From: an uncultured Bacilli bacterium
GTDB lineage: Bacteria > Bacillota_I > Bacilli_A > RF39 > UBA660
DNA: 64,000 nucleotides
Reading direction: 5' to 3'
NCBI GenBank assembly: GCA_947626275.1
Contig: CANQRL010000003.1
Location: forward strand, 1-64,000
Shown: piece after piece, positions 1 through 8,543 of the stretch
How positions within the stretch are numbered: position 1 is the first letter of the stretch
Layout of the letters: each line of letters starts with the position of its first letter
Position numbers and translations under genes: made by a program
The notes under the pieces: model-generated
Seen by the model: only the letters and a program-made list of their open reading frames with translations
What the model was told of the DNA's origin: nothing
Database searches by the model: none

Positions 1-809
1 TTTAAAGAGTTATTTTCAGTTACAACTGTTCTACCTAATTCTTTTTCTAGATTATCTCTTGTTATTTTAGCTATATTTCCACCACGCTTAGCAATTTCTT
101 TATTTTGTTTTAAACCAAAAGGTTTATGTTCTTTTACAAGCTCACGAGTGGCAATTTCACCTAAATCAGTAAGCGCAACTTCTATATCTGTCATATTATC
201 CCTTAAAGATTCTTTTCTAAGTCCTTTAAATTTCTTGTATTCATTTGCTTTCATACCAGACCATGATTTATATATTTCATTTGTTAACATTCCATATTCA
301 TAATCTTTAGTAATTCCACTTTCTTTCCAAACATCAGTTAATTTAAACCTATCGACTATTCCAGATAGTCTTGCTTTAATCCATTTATCATCATATCCGC
401 GCTTACGATAATATTCTACCGCTCTATTAACTGCAATTTCAGGATCAAATACTTCGTCAATTCTTTCACTTCCTAAATTTGCTAGCCATAGTTTAAATGG
501 TTCTGCTTTATTTGATGGGACTGATTCAATTAGCCTTAAAATTCCCTTAGTATCTAATACATCCGTGTTGTAAAATTTTCCATCTTTTGCTCTTAACTTC
601 AGTTGACTACAAAATGTAGTCAACTCAGATCCTTCTTTTTTCAATCTTAACTTTAGTACAGACCAATATTTTCTAGCATCACTGCTATCAGTTAATGCAT
701 TTATAACATCAACAACACTAAAGTAATATTCTTCTTTGTCACTATCCCAAATACTTCTTATTTCTTTTCCTTCAAAAAGATTTGAAATTGTTTCTAATTT
801 ATTATTCAT
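1..809 (-). CDS. BRO-N-type phage/anti-repressor-like protein, partial (C-terminus beyond window)
   Basis: An open frame starts at the ATG at 809 behind AAAGGAG and runs off the left edge, giving at least 269 residues. The N-terminus has the BRO-N pattern EEYYFSVVDVINALTDSSDARKYW, followed by LKLRAKDGKFYNTDVLDTKG. BRO-N proteins occur in prophages and mobile elements and are thought to be DNA-binding antirepressors; that role is family knowledge. The middle (AVEYYRKRGYDDKWIKARLSGI) resembles DinD/BRO proteins. The 5' leader region resembles those at 3684-3786 and upstream of 9256. Part of the block at 8732-9256 is a related BRO segment. The exact function is unknown. Confidence 0.75.
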   Translation of the reverse strand, partial: MNNKLETISNLFEGKEIRSIWDSDKEEYYFSVVDVINALTDSSDARKYWSVLKLRLKKEGSELTTFCSQLKLRAKDGKFYNTDVLDTKGILRLIESVPSNKAEPFKLWLANLGSERIDEVFDPEIAVNRAVEYYRKRGYDDKWIKARLSGIVDRFKLTDVWKESGITKDYEYGMLTNEIYKSWSGMKANEYKKFKGLRKESLRDNMTDIEVALTDLGEIATRELVKEHKPFGLKQNKEIAKRGGNIAKITRDNLEKELGRTVVTENNSL

Positions 810-864
810 TAAATTCATCTCCTTTCATTAAAAAAATATTAAAAAGTGTAAAATTTTTTTGGTA

Positions 865-993
865 ATTTCCTTTATTTATAAGGGTTTGTGATGGTGTTTC
901 CATAAATCCGTATCGCACAATTGATACCGGTTTTTTGAAACTTTTCATTTTTATCATGATTTGCCATAAAACCGCTTCTTTTTTAAACAATTC
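865..993 (-). repeat. Degenerate leader repeat, copy 1 (MANHDKNE-type small ORF)
   Basis: The segment shares ATTTCCTTTATTTATAAGG with 3727-3744 and 9308-9324, and a 29-bp stretch at 943-971 that recurs at 3758-3786. On the minus strand it contains a 31-codon frame (967-872) starting MANHDKNEKF. Another frame reads LINKGNYQKNF directly upstream of the BRO gene, matching IINKGNCQKIF upstream of the RhuM-type gene. It looks like a decayed 5' coding or leader module shared by several phage-type genes. Confidence 0.5.
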
Positions 994-1002
994 ACTATCT
1001 TA

Positions 1003-1320
1003 TTATATCATATTTTTTTCTAATTTCAGATAACTACTAGCGTCATTATATCGCTCACCATATTTAAATTCTATCTTTATACTTTTATCTTCACAAATAT
1101 ATATGTTTTGAATGAACTCATCAACTATACATTTTGTTATTACATTTATCTGCTCGTATATTTTTAAATCATTTAACCAATCCAAATTAAATTTATTTAT
1201 TTGTTCTTTCTCTATCTCATCTCTTGATAATCTAAGATTATTTAATTCAAATAAATATTCTTTATGAAAATCCTCAAAGTCCGTTTTTGATATTAAATCA
1301 CATTGATAATCTTGAGAGAG
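1003..1320 (-). pseudogene. Serine recombinase C-terminal remnant
   Basis: An uninterrupted minus-strand frame reads LISKTDFEDFHKEYLFEL, later VDEFIQNIYICEDKSIKIEFKY, and then stops at 1003. This is the usual end of large serine recombinases: a coiled-coil helix, then a basic beta-hairpin (compare VDKIxVxEDKxIEIxFK). The catalytic and zinc-ribbon parts are missing, because the frame opens only about 320 bp upstream. It is read as the leftover end of an excised or deleted mobile element. A full-length relative, not closely similar, is at 56852-58447. Confidence 0.6.
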
Positions 1321-1367
1321 AGGATTAAAAAGTGGTAAAATAAATTTGTGGTGTGGGAGTGAATATT

Positions 1368-2459
1368 ATGGATAGTGAAAAAATCGGTAAATTCATAGCA
1401 AAATTACGAAAAGAAAAAAATATGACGCAAGAAGATTTAGCCCAAGAATTATATACAGATAGATCTATCGTTTCAAAATGGGAAAGAGGATTATATATCC
1501 CAAAGCACGACATTATTTTAAAATTGAGTAATTTATTCGATATTTCTGTGAACGAGATATATTATGGTGAAAGACAAACAGATGAAAACAAAGATAAAGT
1601 TAATGAAGTTACAATTAATATAATAAAGGATAATAAAAGAAGATTTAAAATGCTTTTATTGGGTAGTTTAGTCTTCATTGTTATATTGTTTATGTTTTTC
1701 TTTATATATTATTTTTTTTATAATTATAATTCCATAAGTGTATATACGATTAATGGTGAGAGCGAAAATTTTGGAATTTATGATGGAATAATGGTTATAT
1801 CGAGAGAAAAAAGTTACATTCAGTTAGGAAATATTGAAGCGATTAAAGGTGCTAGAATTGATAGTATAAAACTATATTATAAAAAAGATAATAAGGATTA
1901 CCTAATTTTTTCTAATAATGGAATTTCAAAATTATATACAAATAATTTTAAACATAGCGATTCTTTCGCTTATAAAGATTTAAAATATATTAAAGAAAAT
2001 TTATTTTTAGAAATTGTGTTTGATAATAATCAAAGAGAAACATTAAATTTAGCAGTACAAAAGGATTTTGTAAATAATAATATTTTTTCAACTAAAGATA
2101 AACTAGAATCAGATAATACAACTAAACTGCTAGATAATGATATTCCAACATATATTCAGGAAAACTTTGAATTGAATGAAGAAGAAGAAAAATATTTTTT
2201 GGAAGAACATAAAGATAATATGTTAATAACTCAAACATATTATTACAATGCAGGGTTATATATAGTTGAGGAGACAAACTCAGATAAAACACTTCATTTT
2301 GAGTATGTTTATCCAAATGATATCTCTTATGATAATGGGTCAAACGATATATCAACATATATTATTTCCGAAAAAAAATGTACATTTGGAGAATGTAATA
2401 AACAAATTATAGATTATTTTATAGATGAGTATATTAACAAAATTAAATTTGAAGAATAG
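1368..2459 (+). CDS. XRE-type HTH regulator fused to a membrane-anchored exterior domain
   Basis: The protein is 363 residues from the ATG at 1368, preceded by GGGAGTG; the in-frame GTG at 1353 is less likely. Residues 1-65 form an HTH_3 domain (IGKFIAKLRKEKNMTQEDLAQEL, then WERGLYIPKHDIILKLSNLFDISVNEI). A single strongly hydrophobic segment follows at about residues 92-115. The remaining 245 or so residues are hydrophilic, rich in Asn, Lys and Glu, and match no family I know. The layout suggests a one-component transmembrane regulator with DNA binding inside and sensing outside. It lies 90 bp upstream of a secreted protein gene. Its last 145 bp and its terminator are copied in inverted orientation at 8544-8737. 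Confidence 0.7.
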   Translation: MDSEKIGKFIAKLRKEKNMTQEDLAQELYTDRSIVSKWERGLYIPKHDIILKLSNLFDISVNEIYYGERQTDENKDKVNEVTINIIKDNKRRFKMLLLGSLVFIVILFMFFFIYYFFYNYNSISVYTINGESENFGIYDGIMVISREKSYIQLGNIEAIKGARIDSIKLYYKKDNKDYLIFSNNGISKLYTNNFKHSDSFAYKDLKYIKENLFLEIVFDNNQRETLNLAVQKDFVNNNIFSTKDKLESDNTTKLLDNDIPTYIQENFELNEEEEKYFLEEHKDNMLITQTYYYNAGLYIVEETNSDKTLHFEYVYPNDISYDNGSNDISTYIISEKKCTFGECNKQIIDYFIDEYINKIKFEE

Positions 2460-2509
2460 TGGGAAAATTTTTCCCTTTTTTTATGGGAATTTTCTGCCCT
2501 TTACTTTTT
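2315..2509 (+). repeat. Long inverted repeat, left copy (3' end of HTH regulator plus terminator)
   Basis: This 195-bp stretch reappears in inverted orientation at 8544-8737. I count about three substitutions and one deleted A in a run of eight. It covers the last codons of the regulator and the GGGAAAATTTTTCCC terminator. Confidence 0.85.
2460..2482 (+). terminator. Rho-independent terminator after HTH regulator
   Basis: The stem GGGAAA/TTTCCC is followed by seven Ts directly after the TAG stop. A second GGGAATTTTCTGCCC stem follows. Confidence 0.7.
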
Positions 2510-2549
2510 TAACCGAAAAAGTTAAGATGAAATTGAAAGGAATGATAGT

Positions 2550-3299
2550 ATGAAAAAGCCAAGGCGTAAAATCTTATTTATATTGTTAATTTGTCTTTTT
2601 TCATTAATGACAACTATTAGAGTTATGGCGTTAAATCGTTGCGAATATTACGAAAATAGTAATGGAGTAATTTTGACCAAAGATGAATATGACATAATTA
2701 TTGAAGCATACGGGAAAAACTATTTTGACAGAATGTCACAAAATGACTATGAGTGGTTTGAGGATTTATTTATGGAAAATAGCTCTATTGAGATAAATAC
2801 TTATTATGATGTAGCTATCACCCCAATGGGAACATCCTACTCAACAGCTAATAAAAAAATATCAATAATAAAGAGTTGTTCAACTTCTAGATGCACTATT
2901 ATGACAACGGCAACTTGGCTGTCTAATCCAAAGGTTAGAAGTTACGATGTGATTGGTTCAAGATTCAACGGCACAGCTTTAGCTAATAATTCAATAACTA
3001 CTCGGGTACAGTCTAGCAATGGAATTGAATACTTCGACAATTTGAAACAATATTCAAATGGTTTTGGAGTATCAGTTAAACTTCCAACTGGAGCAACAGA
3101 TATAATTATAGATCAAAAATTTTATGTAAATCCTAGTGGAACTGTATTTGCAAGTTATCAGCATGCTACAAAAAGTATATCTTTAGCAACTAGTAAACTA
3201 TATACTTTAGGAGTTAGTGGATATGGAGATGTATTTTGTTTTTATGGCAATGCTTTAGGAGTATTTGACCAAATGGGGGGTGTCCACATAACTCTATAA
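2550..3299 (+). CDS. Secreted protein of unknown function
   Basis: The protein is 249 residues with a clear signal peptide (basic KKPRRK, hydrophobic core to about residue 27, VMA cleavage region). The mature part has two Cys in SCSTSRC and a C-terminal stretch rich in Ser, Thr and Gly with a beta-like pattern. I do not recognise the family. It is probably co-expressed with, or controlled by, the HTH-membrane regulator ending 90 bp upstream. A paralog fragment (IPKVGFYDIIGVRFDGTNLA compared with NPKVRSYDVIGSRFNGTALA) lies inverted at 8116-8346. The pair therefore forms a module that once existed in two copies. A toxin or bacteriocin-like role is possible but unsupported. Confidence 0.7.
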   Translation: MKKPRRKILFILLICLFSLMTTIRVMALNRCEYYENSNGVILTKDEYDIIIEAYGKNYFDRMSQNDYEWFEDLFMENSSIEINTYYDVAITPMGTSYSTANKKISIIKSCSTSRCTIMTTATWLSNPKVRSYDVIGSRFNGTALANNSITTRVQSSNGIEYFDNLKQYSNGFGVSVKLPTGATDIIIDQKFYVNPSGTVFASYQHATKSISLATSKLYTLGVSGYGDVFCFYGNALGVFDQMGGVHITL

Positions 3300-3357
3300 T
3301 ACTTTATAATAATGGTGTTAAACTTTATATTTTAAAGTTTACTTAAATTAAAATCTC

Positions 3358-3384
3358 AACCGCACCATTCGGTGTGGTTTTTTG
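3358..3384 (+). terminator. Terminator after secreted protein
   Basis: The stem CCGCACC/GGTGTGG with loop ATTC is followed by six Ts. Confidence 0.75.
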
Positions 3385-3425
3385 ATACAATAAAAAGAGT
3401 CCCACCCGGCAAGGAGGACTCATAC

Positions 3426-3599
3426 ATGAATTATACACAATTAACAGAAAAAAAGAAAGTACAAATTGATATTTTACTTGAACAAGGATTATCTATGAGA
3501 AAGGTTGCTTCTATTATGGGAGTTCATCATTCAGCCATTTCTTCTTTCATAAAGCCTCCTATTTTACTATACAAAAAAACACATGATTTCATGTGTTAA
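3426..3599 (+). pseudogene. IS30-family transposase N-terminal stub
   Basis: The start ATG at 3426 follows AAGGAGG. The first 40 or so residues (MNYTQLTEKKKVQIDILLEQ, then LSMRKVASIMGVHHSAIS) match the N-terminal HTH of IS30-type transposases. The frame then diverges and stops; the DDE catalytic region is missing. The ribosome binding site lies in a small stem (GAGTCC...GGACTC), a common feature of IS genes that limits expression from read-through. It is a deletion remnant of an insertion sequence. Confidence 0.75.
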
Positions 3600-3608
3600 A
3601 CTTTTTTT
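3578..3608 (+). terminator. Hairpin with T-run downstream of IS30 stub
   Basis: AACACATGA pairs with TCATGTGTT and is followed within a few bases by seven Ts. It could be a terminator or a relic of the insertion-sequence end. Confidence 0.55.
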
Positions 3609-3683
3609 ATTGGTGTCATTGTCGGTATCAGTTACCTAATTTATCGCCTATTTTGATTAAAAAATCGCAAATTTTATCATTTT

Positions 3684-3786
3684 TTATTGTTTCTTATCAA
3701 AAATATGTAAGCTATAAATCGTTATTATTCCTTTATTTATAAGGCTTTTTAGTAATCTTTCATTTTTATCATGATTTGCCATAAAA
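3684..3786 (-). repeat. Degenerate leader repeat, copy 2 (MANHDKNE small ORF)
   Basis: On the minus strand, AAGGAAGTG precedes an ATG at 3782 opening a 32-codon frame that begins MANHDKNERLLKSLINKG and ends at 3684. The DNA at 3727-3744 and 3758-3786 repeats the segment at 865-993. No gene follows it; the neighbouring 3600-3920 stretch is otherwise featureless. It is probably the orphaned 5' end of a lost phage-type gene. Confidence 0.45.
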
Positions 3787-3920
3787 TCACTTCCTTTTTT
3801 TAACAATTTGCGACCCTACTATCATTTTTAAAGACATTTGGAAAGCTATTCGTTTTGACAATTTTGACTTCATAGGTATGTGTATAGACCATTAAAATAC
3901 AAATAGAATATCATTATCAA

Positions 3921-4664
3921 TCAGTATTCCTTATCAAAAAATTTTTCGTATACTTCATTCGCTACTTTTTTATATTCTTCTATCTCCTTTTCTTGCTCAG
4001 CTATTAGTTCCTCTTCCGTTTTATTATCTTCTAAGCCTATAACTATTCCTGGAACCATATAATCATACTTTTCAGCTTCATCTAATGAAATGGAGTCTTC
4101 ATAAATAGTAAATCTTTCCTCTACTTTTTTACTATCTAAAGATAAATTGAAATGCCCATATTTGATACTAGTAAATATATATGCCCCCTTCACATTTGCA
4201 TTAGAAGCTTCTTTTAAGAAAACGAGATAAGTATCTCCTACTTTTAGTGGCGTACTACCACTTAGATAAATAGTTGCGAAACTAGTCCATGCACCAACTA
4301 ACTCATAGATTTTAATCTTCATCCCACTTTTAAAGTTATCTCCCTTGATTACTTTTTTAACTGTACAATTATCAAGCATTCCTAATCCCTTATAAGTAGG
4401 ATTTTCACTTACCTCAACCACTAAAATGTAAGGTGATAACGCCTCTAAATCCGTAACCGTTTTTACCTTATCATCGATAAAAAAGTCATGCAAGCGATAA
4501 ATAGCTTCATAAAAAGGTTTATATACTACACTATACTGACTTTCTTTTTTTAACTCTTCATAATTTACTGACCGAATATGGGCTTTAGCGTATATAGTCA
4601 TGCCAACTGTCAAAATGATAAGACAAGTCATACCGATAGTGAATAATCTTCTTATTCCTTTCAT
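3921..4664 (-). CDS. Exported protein at the end of the ABC-export operon
   Basis: The protein is 247 residues with an N-terminal signal anchor (RRLFTIGMTCLIILTVGMTIY), then an extracellular domain containing a DTYLVFLKEAS beta pattern and an acidic, helical tail. It overlaps the ATPase stop by ATGA, so the two are translationally coupled and it belongs to the 7931-3921 operon. I do not recognise the family. Its place beside a small secreted protein and an ABC transporter makes an accessory or immunity function plausible, but this is inferred from context only. Confidence 0.65.
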   Translation of the reverse strand: MKGIRRLFTIGMTCLIILTVGMTIYAKAHIRSVNYEELKKESQYSVVYKPFYEAIYRLHDFFIDDKVKTVTDLEALSPYILVVEVSENPTYKGLGMLDNCTVKKVIKGDNFKSGMKIKIYELVGAWTSFATIYLSGSTPLKVGDTYLVFLKEASNANVKGAYIFTSIKYGHFNLSLDSKKVEERFTIYEDSISLDEAEKYDYMVPGIVIGLEDNKTEEELIAEQEKEIEEYKKVANEVYEKFFDKEY

Positions 4665-5302
4665 AAATTCAATTCACCAACTATCTTTCCATTTTTAATT
4701 TGAAATACTTTATCACATAGTAGTTTTAAATCCTCTTTATTGTGACTAGCAATCAATATTAGTTTATCTTCTTTGACTAAATTTAAAATAATTTCATGCA
4801 CCCGATGAATTGTATCTTCATCTAACCCATTAGTCGGTTCATCTAAGATAATTAATTCCTGATTCTCCATAATAGCTTGCGCAAAACGAAGTTTCTGTTT
4901 CATTCCTAAAGAGAATTCTTTATATTTCTTTTTGTAATCGTTTTCTAAACCAACCATTTTAAGATATTTTTTGATCTGTTCATCGTCGCGTTTATGATTA
5001 ATTTCATAAAGCATAGACAAATTTTCTAAGCCATTTAAATGAAAATAAAAATCAGGATTTTCTAGTAATAGACCAATTCTTTGTAAATTAAAATCATCAT
5101 TTATAATTGATTTTCCATCAATCAATATATCTCCCTCAGTGGGAAAAATCAAAGTCGCAATAGCCCGAAAAAGCATTGTTTTTCCAGATCCATTTCTTCC
5201 ATAAAAACCGTAAATATGTCCACTTCCTAGTTTTAAATTAATATTTTCTAAAACAGTTTTACTTTTCAATTTTTTTGTATAATCTTTAATTTCTAGAATC
5301 AT
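4661..5302 (-). CDS. ABC transporter ATP-binding protein
   Basis: A 213-residue nucleotide-binding subunit. Walker A is GFYGRNGSGKT, the signature is SLGMKQKLRFAQA, Walker B is LIILDEPTNGLD, and the H-loop region is LIASHNKEDL. It is short, of the type that pairs with separate ABC-2 permeases for export of peptides or antibiotics. The next genes upstream are three membrane proteins, which probably supply the channel. It starts 10 bp after the stop of the preceding gene, behind GGAGGTT. Confidence 0.9.
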   Translation of the reverse strand: MILEIKDYTKKLKSKTVLENINLKLGSGHIYGFYGRNGSGKTMLFRAIATLIFPTEGDILIDGKSIINDDFNLQRIGLLLENPDFYFHLNGLENLSMLYEINHKRDDEQIKKYLKMVGLENDYKKKYKEFSLGMKQKLRFAQAIMENQELIILDEPTNGLDEDTIHRVHEIILNLVKEDKLILIASHNKEDLKLLCDKVFQIKNGKIVGELNL

Positions 5303-5312
5303 AACAAACCTC

Positions 5313-5972
5313 CTATTTTAATTCCATTCTTTTATATATAAATATCACGCCTATCATCGTAAAAAACAACAGTAGTATCGTAAAATAATTCATCTCACTT
5401 CCCTTATATAAACTAAGAAATGGAATGTCTTTACTTACTCCCACCAATTTTAAAGCAAGAATTTGAAAAATGGTAAGTATGATAAATGAATAGGTAAAAT
5501 CATTTAAAATCATTGCTAACAAAATGAGAACCATATTTAAAGCTGTCAATTCTATCACATATTTGGCAATAATCTCTAAGAGTATGAAGTCTGAACTAAC
5601 AAATATATTTAAATGAAGTCCTAAAACAATATACTGTACAAACAATATAACTAAATTTAGAAGAATAGAATCTACAATACAACACCTTAGTTGATGATAA
5701 ATATAGCATTTTCTATTTTTGAATCTCATTTCAAAAGTTGACATATTTTCATAATAAAACTTTCCAATAATATACAAATTGAGCAATATCGGTAAAAGCC
5801 AAATGAGATTGTCCATCTCATTATCACTCCAAAAAACAAATAAGTTATAAAAGGTAAAAGACTCATGAAAAATCTCACGTGTTAAGTCAAGACTCTTTAG
5901 ATAGCAAATGCACCCTATCATGATAGAAAATTTAATAACATTTTTTAAACTAATCCGTCGCATCTTTGTCAT
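5313..5972 (-). CDS. ABC-2 type permease-like membrane protein
   Basis: 219 residues with about six hydrophobic segments and little else. It overlaps the upstream gene by 23 bp and lies 10 bp before the ATPase, so it is very likely a membrane subunit of the same exporter. A second possible start is ATG 5963. No family-specific motif is visible. Confidence 0.7.
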   Translation of the reverse strand: MTKMRRISLKNVIKFSIMIGCICYLKSLDLTREIFHESFTFYNLFVFWSDNEMDNLIWLLPILLNLYIIGKFYYENMSTFEMRFKNRKCYIYHQLRCCIVDSILLNLVILFVQYIVLGLHLNIFVSSDFILLEIIAKYVIELTALNMVLILLAMILNDFTYSFIILTIFQILALKLVGVSKDIPFLSLYKGSEMNYFTILLLFFTMIGVIFIYKRMELK

Positions 5973-6624
5973 CTAAAAAATAGTCTCCTCGTAATGAAGC
6001 ACTAACAAATTTAATAGTGCAATAAAATATCAAAAATATTAATAGCAATGCTATCAACCAATATGATTTATAAACAATTGGTAAGATAAGTAGGTTATTA
6101 AAGTCAAAATATATGTTTATTTCATTAAAATAATCAAAAATAAAATCCCAAAATGAAAATATGACAAAAAATAGACAACATGCAAAATATCTTTTTCTTG
6201 TTTTTAAATCAATTATTCTAATAATACTAATAGCTGAAGTAGAAACCAAAATAATATTAAAAATTATTTTGATTACTGAAACAATATTTTTTAAGAAAAG
6301 TGATACATTCATGAAAAAAACTGGGATATGTAAAATAGTAAACAAGATTGTTAAAATCATCATTTCGATGAATACAATATAAATAGAAAAGTGCAAAGGA
6401 TTTTGTTTTCTTAAAAGAAAAAAATAATTATAAAAATAAGTATATATTACATAATGAGCAAAAATAATAATTGATAATAAAATATATCTAGCAGCAATAG
6501 AAGACATTTTTTCAATATAAAATTGATAAAAATTATTAGAAAGTCCTTGCCCAATAATAATTCCAACAATGAACATTATGACATAACTAAAAATTAAAAT
6601 TGGGCTTGTTAGAATATATTTCAT
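5950..6624 (-). CDS. ABC-2 type permease-like membrane protein
   Basis: 224 residues, extremely hydrophobic (Ile and Phe rich), with about six predicted membrane spans. It overlaps the preceding gene by ATGA at 6621-6624, indicating coupled translation. It is probably a second membrane component of the exporter. Function is inferred from the operon only. Confidence 0.7.
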   Translation of the reverse strand: MKYILTSPILIFSYVIMFIVGIIIGQGLSNNFYQFYIEKMSSIAARYILLSIIIFAHYVIYTYFYNYFFLLRKQNPLHFSIYIVFIEMMILTILFTILHIPVFFMNVSLFLKNIVSVIKIIFNIILVSTSAISIIRIIDLKTRKRYFACCLFFVIFSFWDFIFDYFNEINIYFDFNNLLILPIVYKSYWLIALLLIFLIFYCTIKFVSASLRGDYFLDDKDATD

Positions 6625-7433
6625 AGCAGAATATCCTTCTTTTTTAAAATCATATACAATAGTCCCACCATAAACAATATTAACAAACCATTACCAATTA
6701 TATAATCTTTCACACTATATAAAGAAAAAGGTTGCAAAAACGTTAAGAGTGATGCATCAAATCCTAAGCGTGATAGCACGATTTCACTCAAAATAAGTAA
6801 AAGTATCGGAATAAAATAAATCACAATTTTTTTCTTTGTGAAAAAAGAAAACAAATAAGCAACTCCGGCTAATAAAGCCATAGTAAAGGAAACCGAAAGA
6901 GCAATCAATATGGTAAACAATGTAGGATTTGCAATACGAATATTATCTAGAAAAAGGTCACAAGGAGAATCTAACCAAAACGCTAGTTCACTATACGAGA
7001 AAGAAATTCTATTTCCTGTTCCATAAACAATTCTTAAAATGGCATAATTAAACATAAATCCTAAAAAAGCTACCCCTAAAGTGACTAAGATAATAAAGAT
7101 CAATCGAATAACAATATTCTTTTTATAATTTAATCGTAAAAAAAGCATGTCAGTTGTTTTTCTTTTCTTGTCTTTCCAACTAGAATCTGAAAAAATCATC
7201 GTTAAAGCTATTGGAAAAACAATAATGATTAAAGAAGTAACAGATACTTTAGTATTATAAAGAATAAATTGATATTCACCTGTATAAAGCGCTTCTATAA
7301 ATTGATTAGAACGTACAGTATTCTTAATACATAAAAAAGCATGATAAAAATTAATAAAAAAAATAATGAGCATAGAGATATAAAATTCTTTTTTATGTAT
7401 TAAGCATTGAATATTATACTTTAATTCTTTCAT
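6621..7433 (-). CDS. ABC-2 type permease-like membrane protein
   Basis: 270 residues with a cytoplasmic N-terminus, a first span near residues 17-35, and five or so further spans. The motif SDSSWKDKKRKTTDMLFLRL between spans 2 and 3 recalls the intracellular loop of ABC-2 permeases. It follows the secreted-protein gene by 54 bp, a gap holding a strong hairpin. It is probably the main permease of this export system. Confidence 0.7.
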   Translation of the reverse strand: MKELKYNIQCLIHKKEFYISMLIIFFINFYHAFLCIKNTVRSNQFIEALYTGEYQFILYNTKVSVTSLIIIVFPIALTMIFSDSSWKDKKRKTTDMLFLRLNYKKNIVIRLIFIILVTLGVAFLGFMFNYAILRIVYGTGNRISFSYSELAFWLDSPCDLFLDNIRIANPTLFTILIALSVSFTMALLAGVAYLFSFFTKKKIVIYFIPILLLILSEIVLSRLGFDASLLTFLQPFSLYSVKDYIIGNGLLILFMVGLLYMILKKKDILL

Positions 7434-7455
7434 AAAATCTTTCCTTCCTTATAAT

Positions 7456-7481
7456 GACAGTTCATCAAAAGATGAACTATC
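7456..7481 (-). terminator. Intercistronic hairpin, possible partial terminator or mRNA stabiliser
   Basis: GATAGTTCATC pairs with GATGAACTGTC (11 bp with one G-U) around a TTTT loop. There is no T-run after it on the minus strand, so read-through is expected. It would protect or enrich the transcript of the small secreted protein relative to the transporter genes. Confidence 0.55.
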
Positions 7482-7487
7482 ACTTTA

Positions 7488-7931
7488 TTAAAAGTACCTA
7501 AAGCGGCCTTCAATTTGATTAGAATTTAAAGTCCAATTGTGATTGCGAACTCGCGCTGTCATTTCTTGACCAGCACCATAGATCGCACCATATGGAACTT
7601 GTGCGGTTAAGGGCTCATTACTGTTCTTATCTTTTTTGTACAAAACGACCCCATCTCCCCAAGCTGTTACATTGGAACCGCTACCAGGTCCAGCCGAAAA
7701 AGTAACTGCATCTGGATCCATATATTCTATTCCCACGATACCATAGGAAGTATTTTGTTGCTTCTTTTTAGAATCCAAATATGAATATTCTTGCTTCGTC
7801 TTTACAGCTATATCAAAAGTGACGTCAGACTTTGTTAAATCGACCATATGAATTGCCTTAGTAGCTATCATGCATACACATACTGATAATGTCACAGTAG
7901 ATATCTTTAGAAGTTTGCTATATTTTTTCAT
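7488..7931 (-). CDS. Small secreted protein heading the ABC-export operon (bacteriocin-like candidate)
   Basis: 147 residues, start behind GAGGAGGTG. Residues 1-27 are a Sec signal peptide (KKYSKLLKISTVTLSVCVCMIATKA). The mature part is Gly, Asn and Tyr rich, with SAGPGSGSNVTAWGDG in the middle and an aromatic C-terminus (HNWTLNSNQIEGRFRYF). Being first gene of an operon with three permease-like proteins, an ATPase and an exported protein resembles lactococcin-972-type bacteriocin loci, but I cannot confirm that family by eye. No double-glycine leader is present. Confidence 0.65.
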   Translation of the reverse strand: MKKYSKLLKISTVTLSVCVCMIATKAIHMVDLTKSDVTFDIAVKTKQEYSYLDSKKKQQNTSYGIVGIEYMDPDAVTFSAGPGSGSNVTAWGDGVVLYKKDKNSNEPLTAQVPYGAIYGAGQEMTARVRNHNWTLNSNQIEGRFRYF

Positions 7932-8115
7932 ATTTTCACCTCCTCTACCTTTTTATTTATATTAAACCTTAAATCTTATATAATCTAAAGTCCAATATCG
8001 TTAATTCAAGGAAATATCGAACTCACAAACCAATAAAAAATTATAAGAATTCCGAAGTCTAGGCGAACTATCGTAAACAGTTAACTCGTTCAAGTGCAAT
8101 ATTCTTCACAGCTTG

Positions 8116-8346
8116 CTAATGACTCTCATAAATTTTACCTACTTTTTTCCCAGTGAATTTTTGTTTACAAATGATATTAGTAGCAGAGTTTGTCAATTTG
8201 ATAGATAAGCAAAACTCATTAGTCTGTTGTTTTTCATCATTAAAGTTTTCCGTTTTCAAACCAGATTTTACGCTAGCTATATTAGAATCTTTTGCCAAAT
8301 TTGTTCCATCAAATCGTACTCCGATTATATCGTAAAACCCAACTTT
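8116..8346 (-). pseudogene. Fragment of a paralog of the 2550-3299 secreted protein
   Basis: The minus-strand frame reads IPKVGFYDIIGVRFDGTNLA and continues to SIKLTNSATNIICKQKF before stopping at 8116. This parallels NPKVRSYDVIGSRFNGTALA and SVKLPTGATDIIIDQKF of the complete gene. The signal peptide and first half are missing. It follows the copied regulator tail (8544-8737) in the same order as the intact pair, so it is the remains of a duplicated module with an internal deletion. Confidence 0.65.
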
Positions 8347-8372
8347 AGGGATACTAACTAGGTAGTATCCCT
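8347..8372. repeat. Perfect 10-bp hairpin at pseudogene edge
   Basis: AGGGATACTA and TAGTATCCCT are separated by six bases, at the point where similarity to the intact secreted-protein gene ends. It may be a deletion scar. There is no T-run, so a terminator is unlikely. The rest of 8373-8543 shows no gene. Confidence 0.4.
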
Positions 8373-8543
8373 ATAATATTAACTAATAACTGGTAATAAC
8401 TGGGTATTCATTTTCTATAACTTTTACCTCATTTTAATTGGCATAATACTTTCCTCATTATTAGTTTTCTTTTCTAATGCTTTTATATTAGTAGAAAAAT
8501 AATATTCCTTTTCATTCTAGTTTCATTATATATCTAAAATTTT

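Noticed and set aside
7488-7931. Lantibiotic or GG-leader peptide
   Set aside because: The N-terminus is a normal Sec signal peptide, and there are no modification enzymes or C39 domain in that operon.
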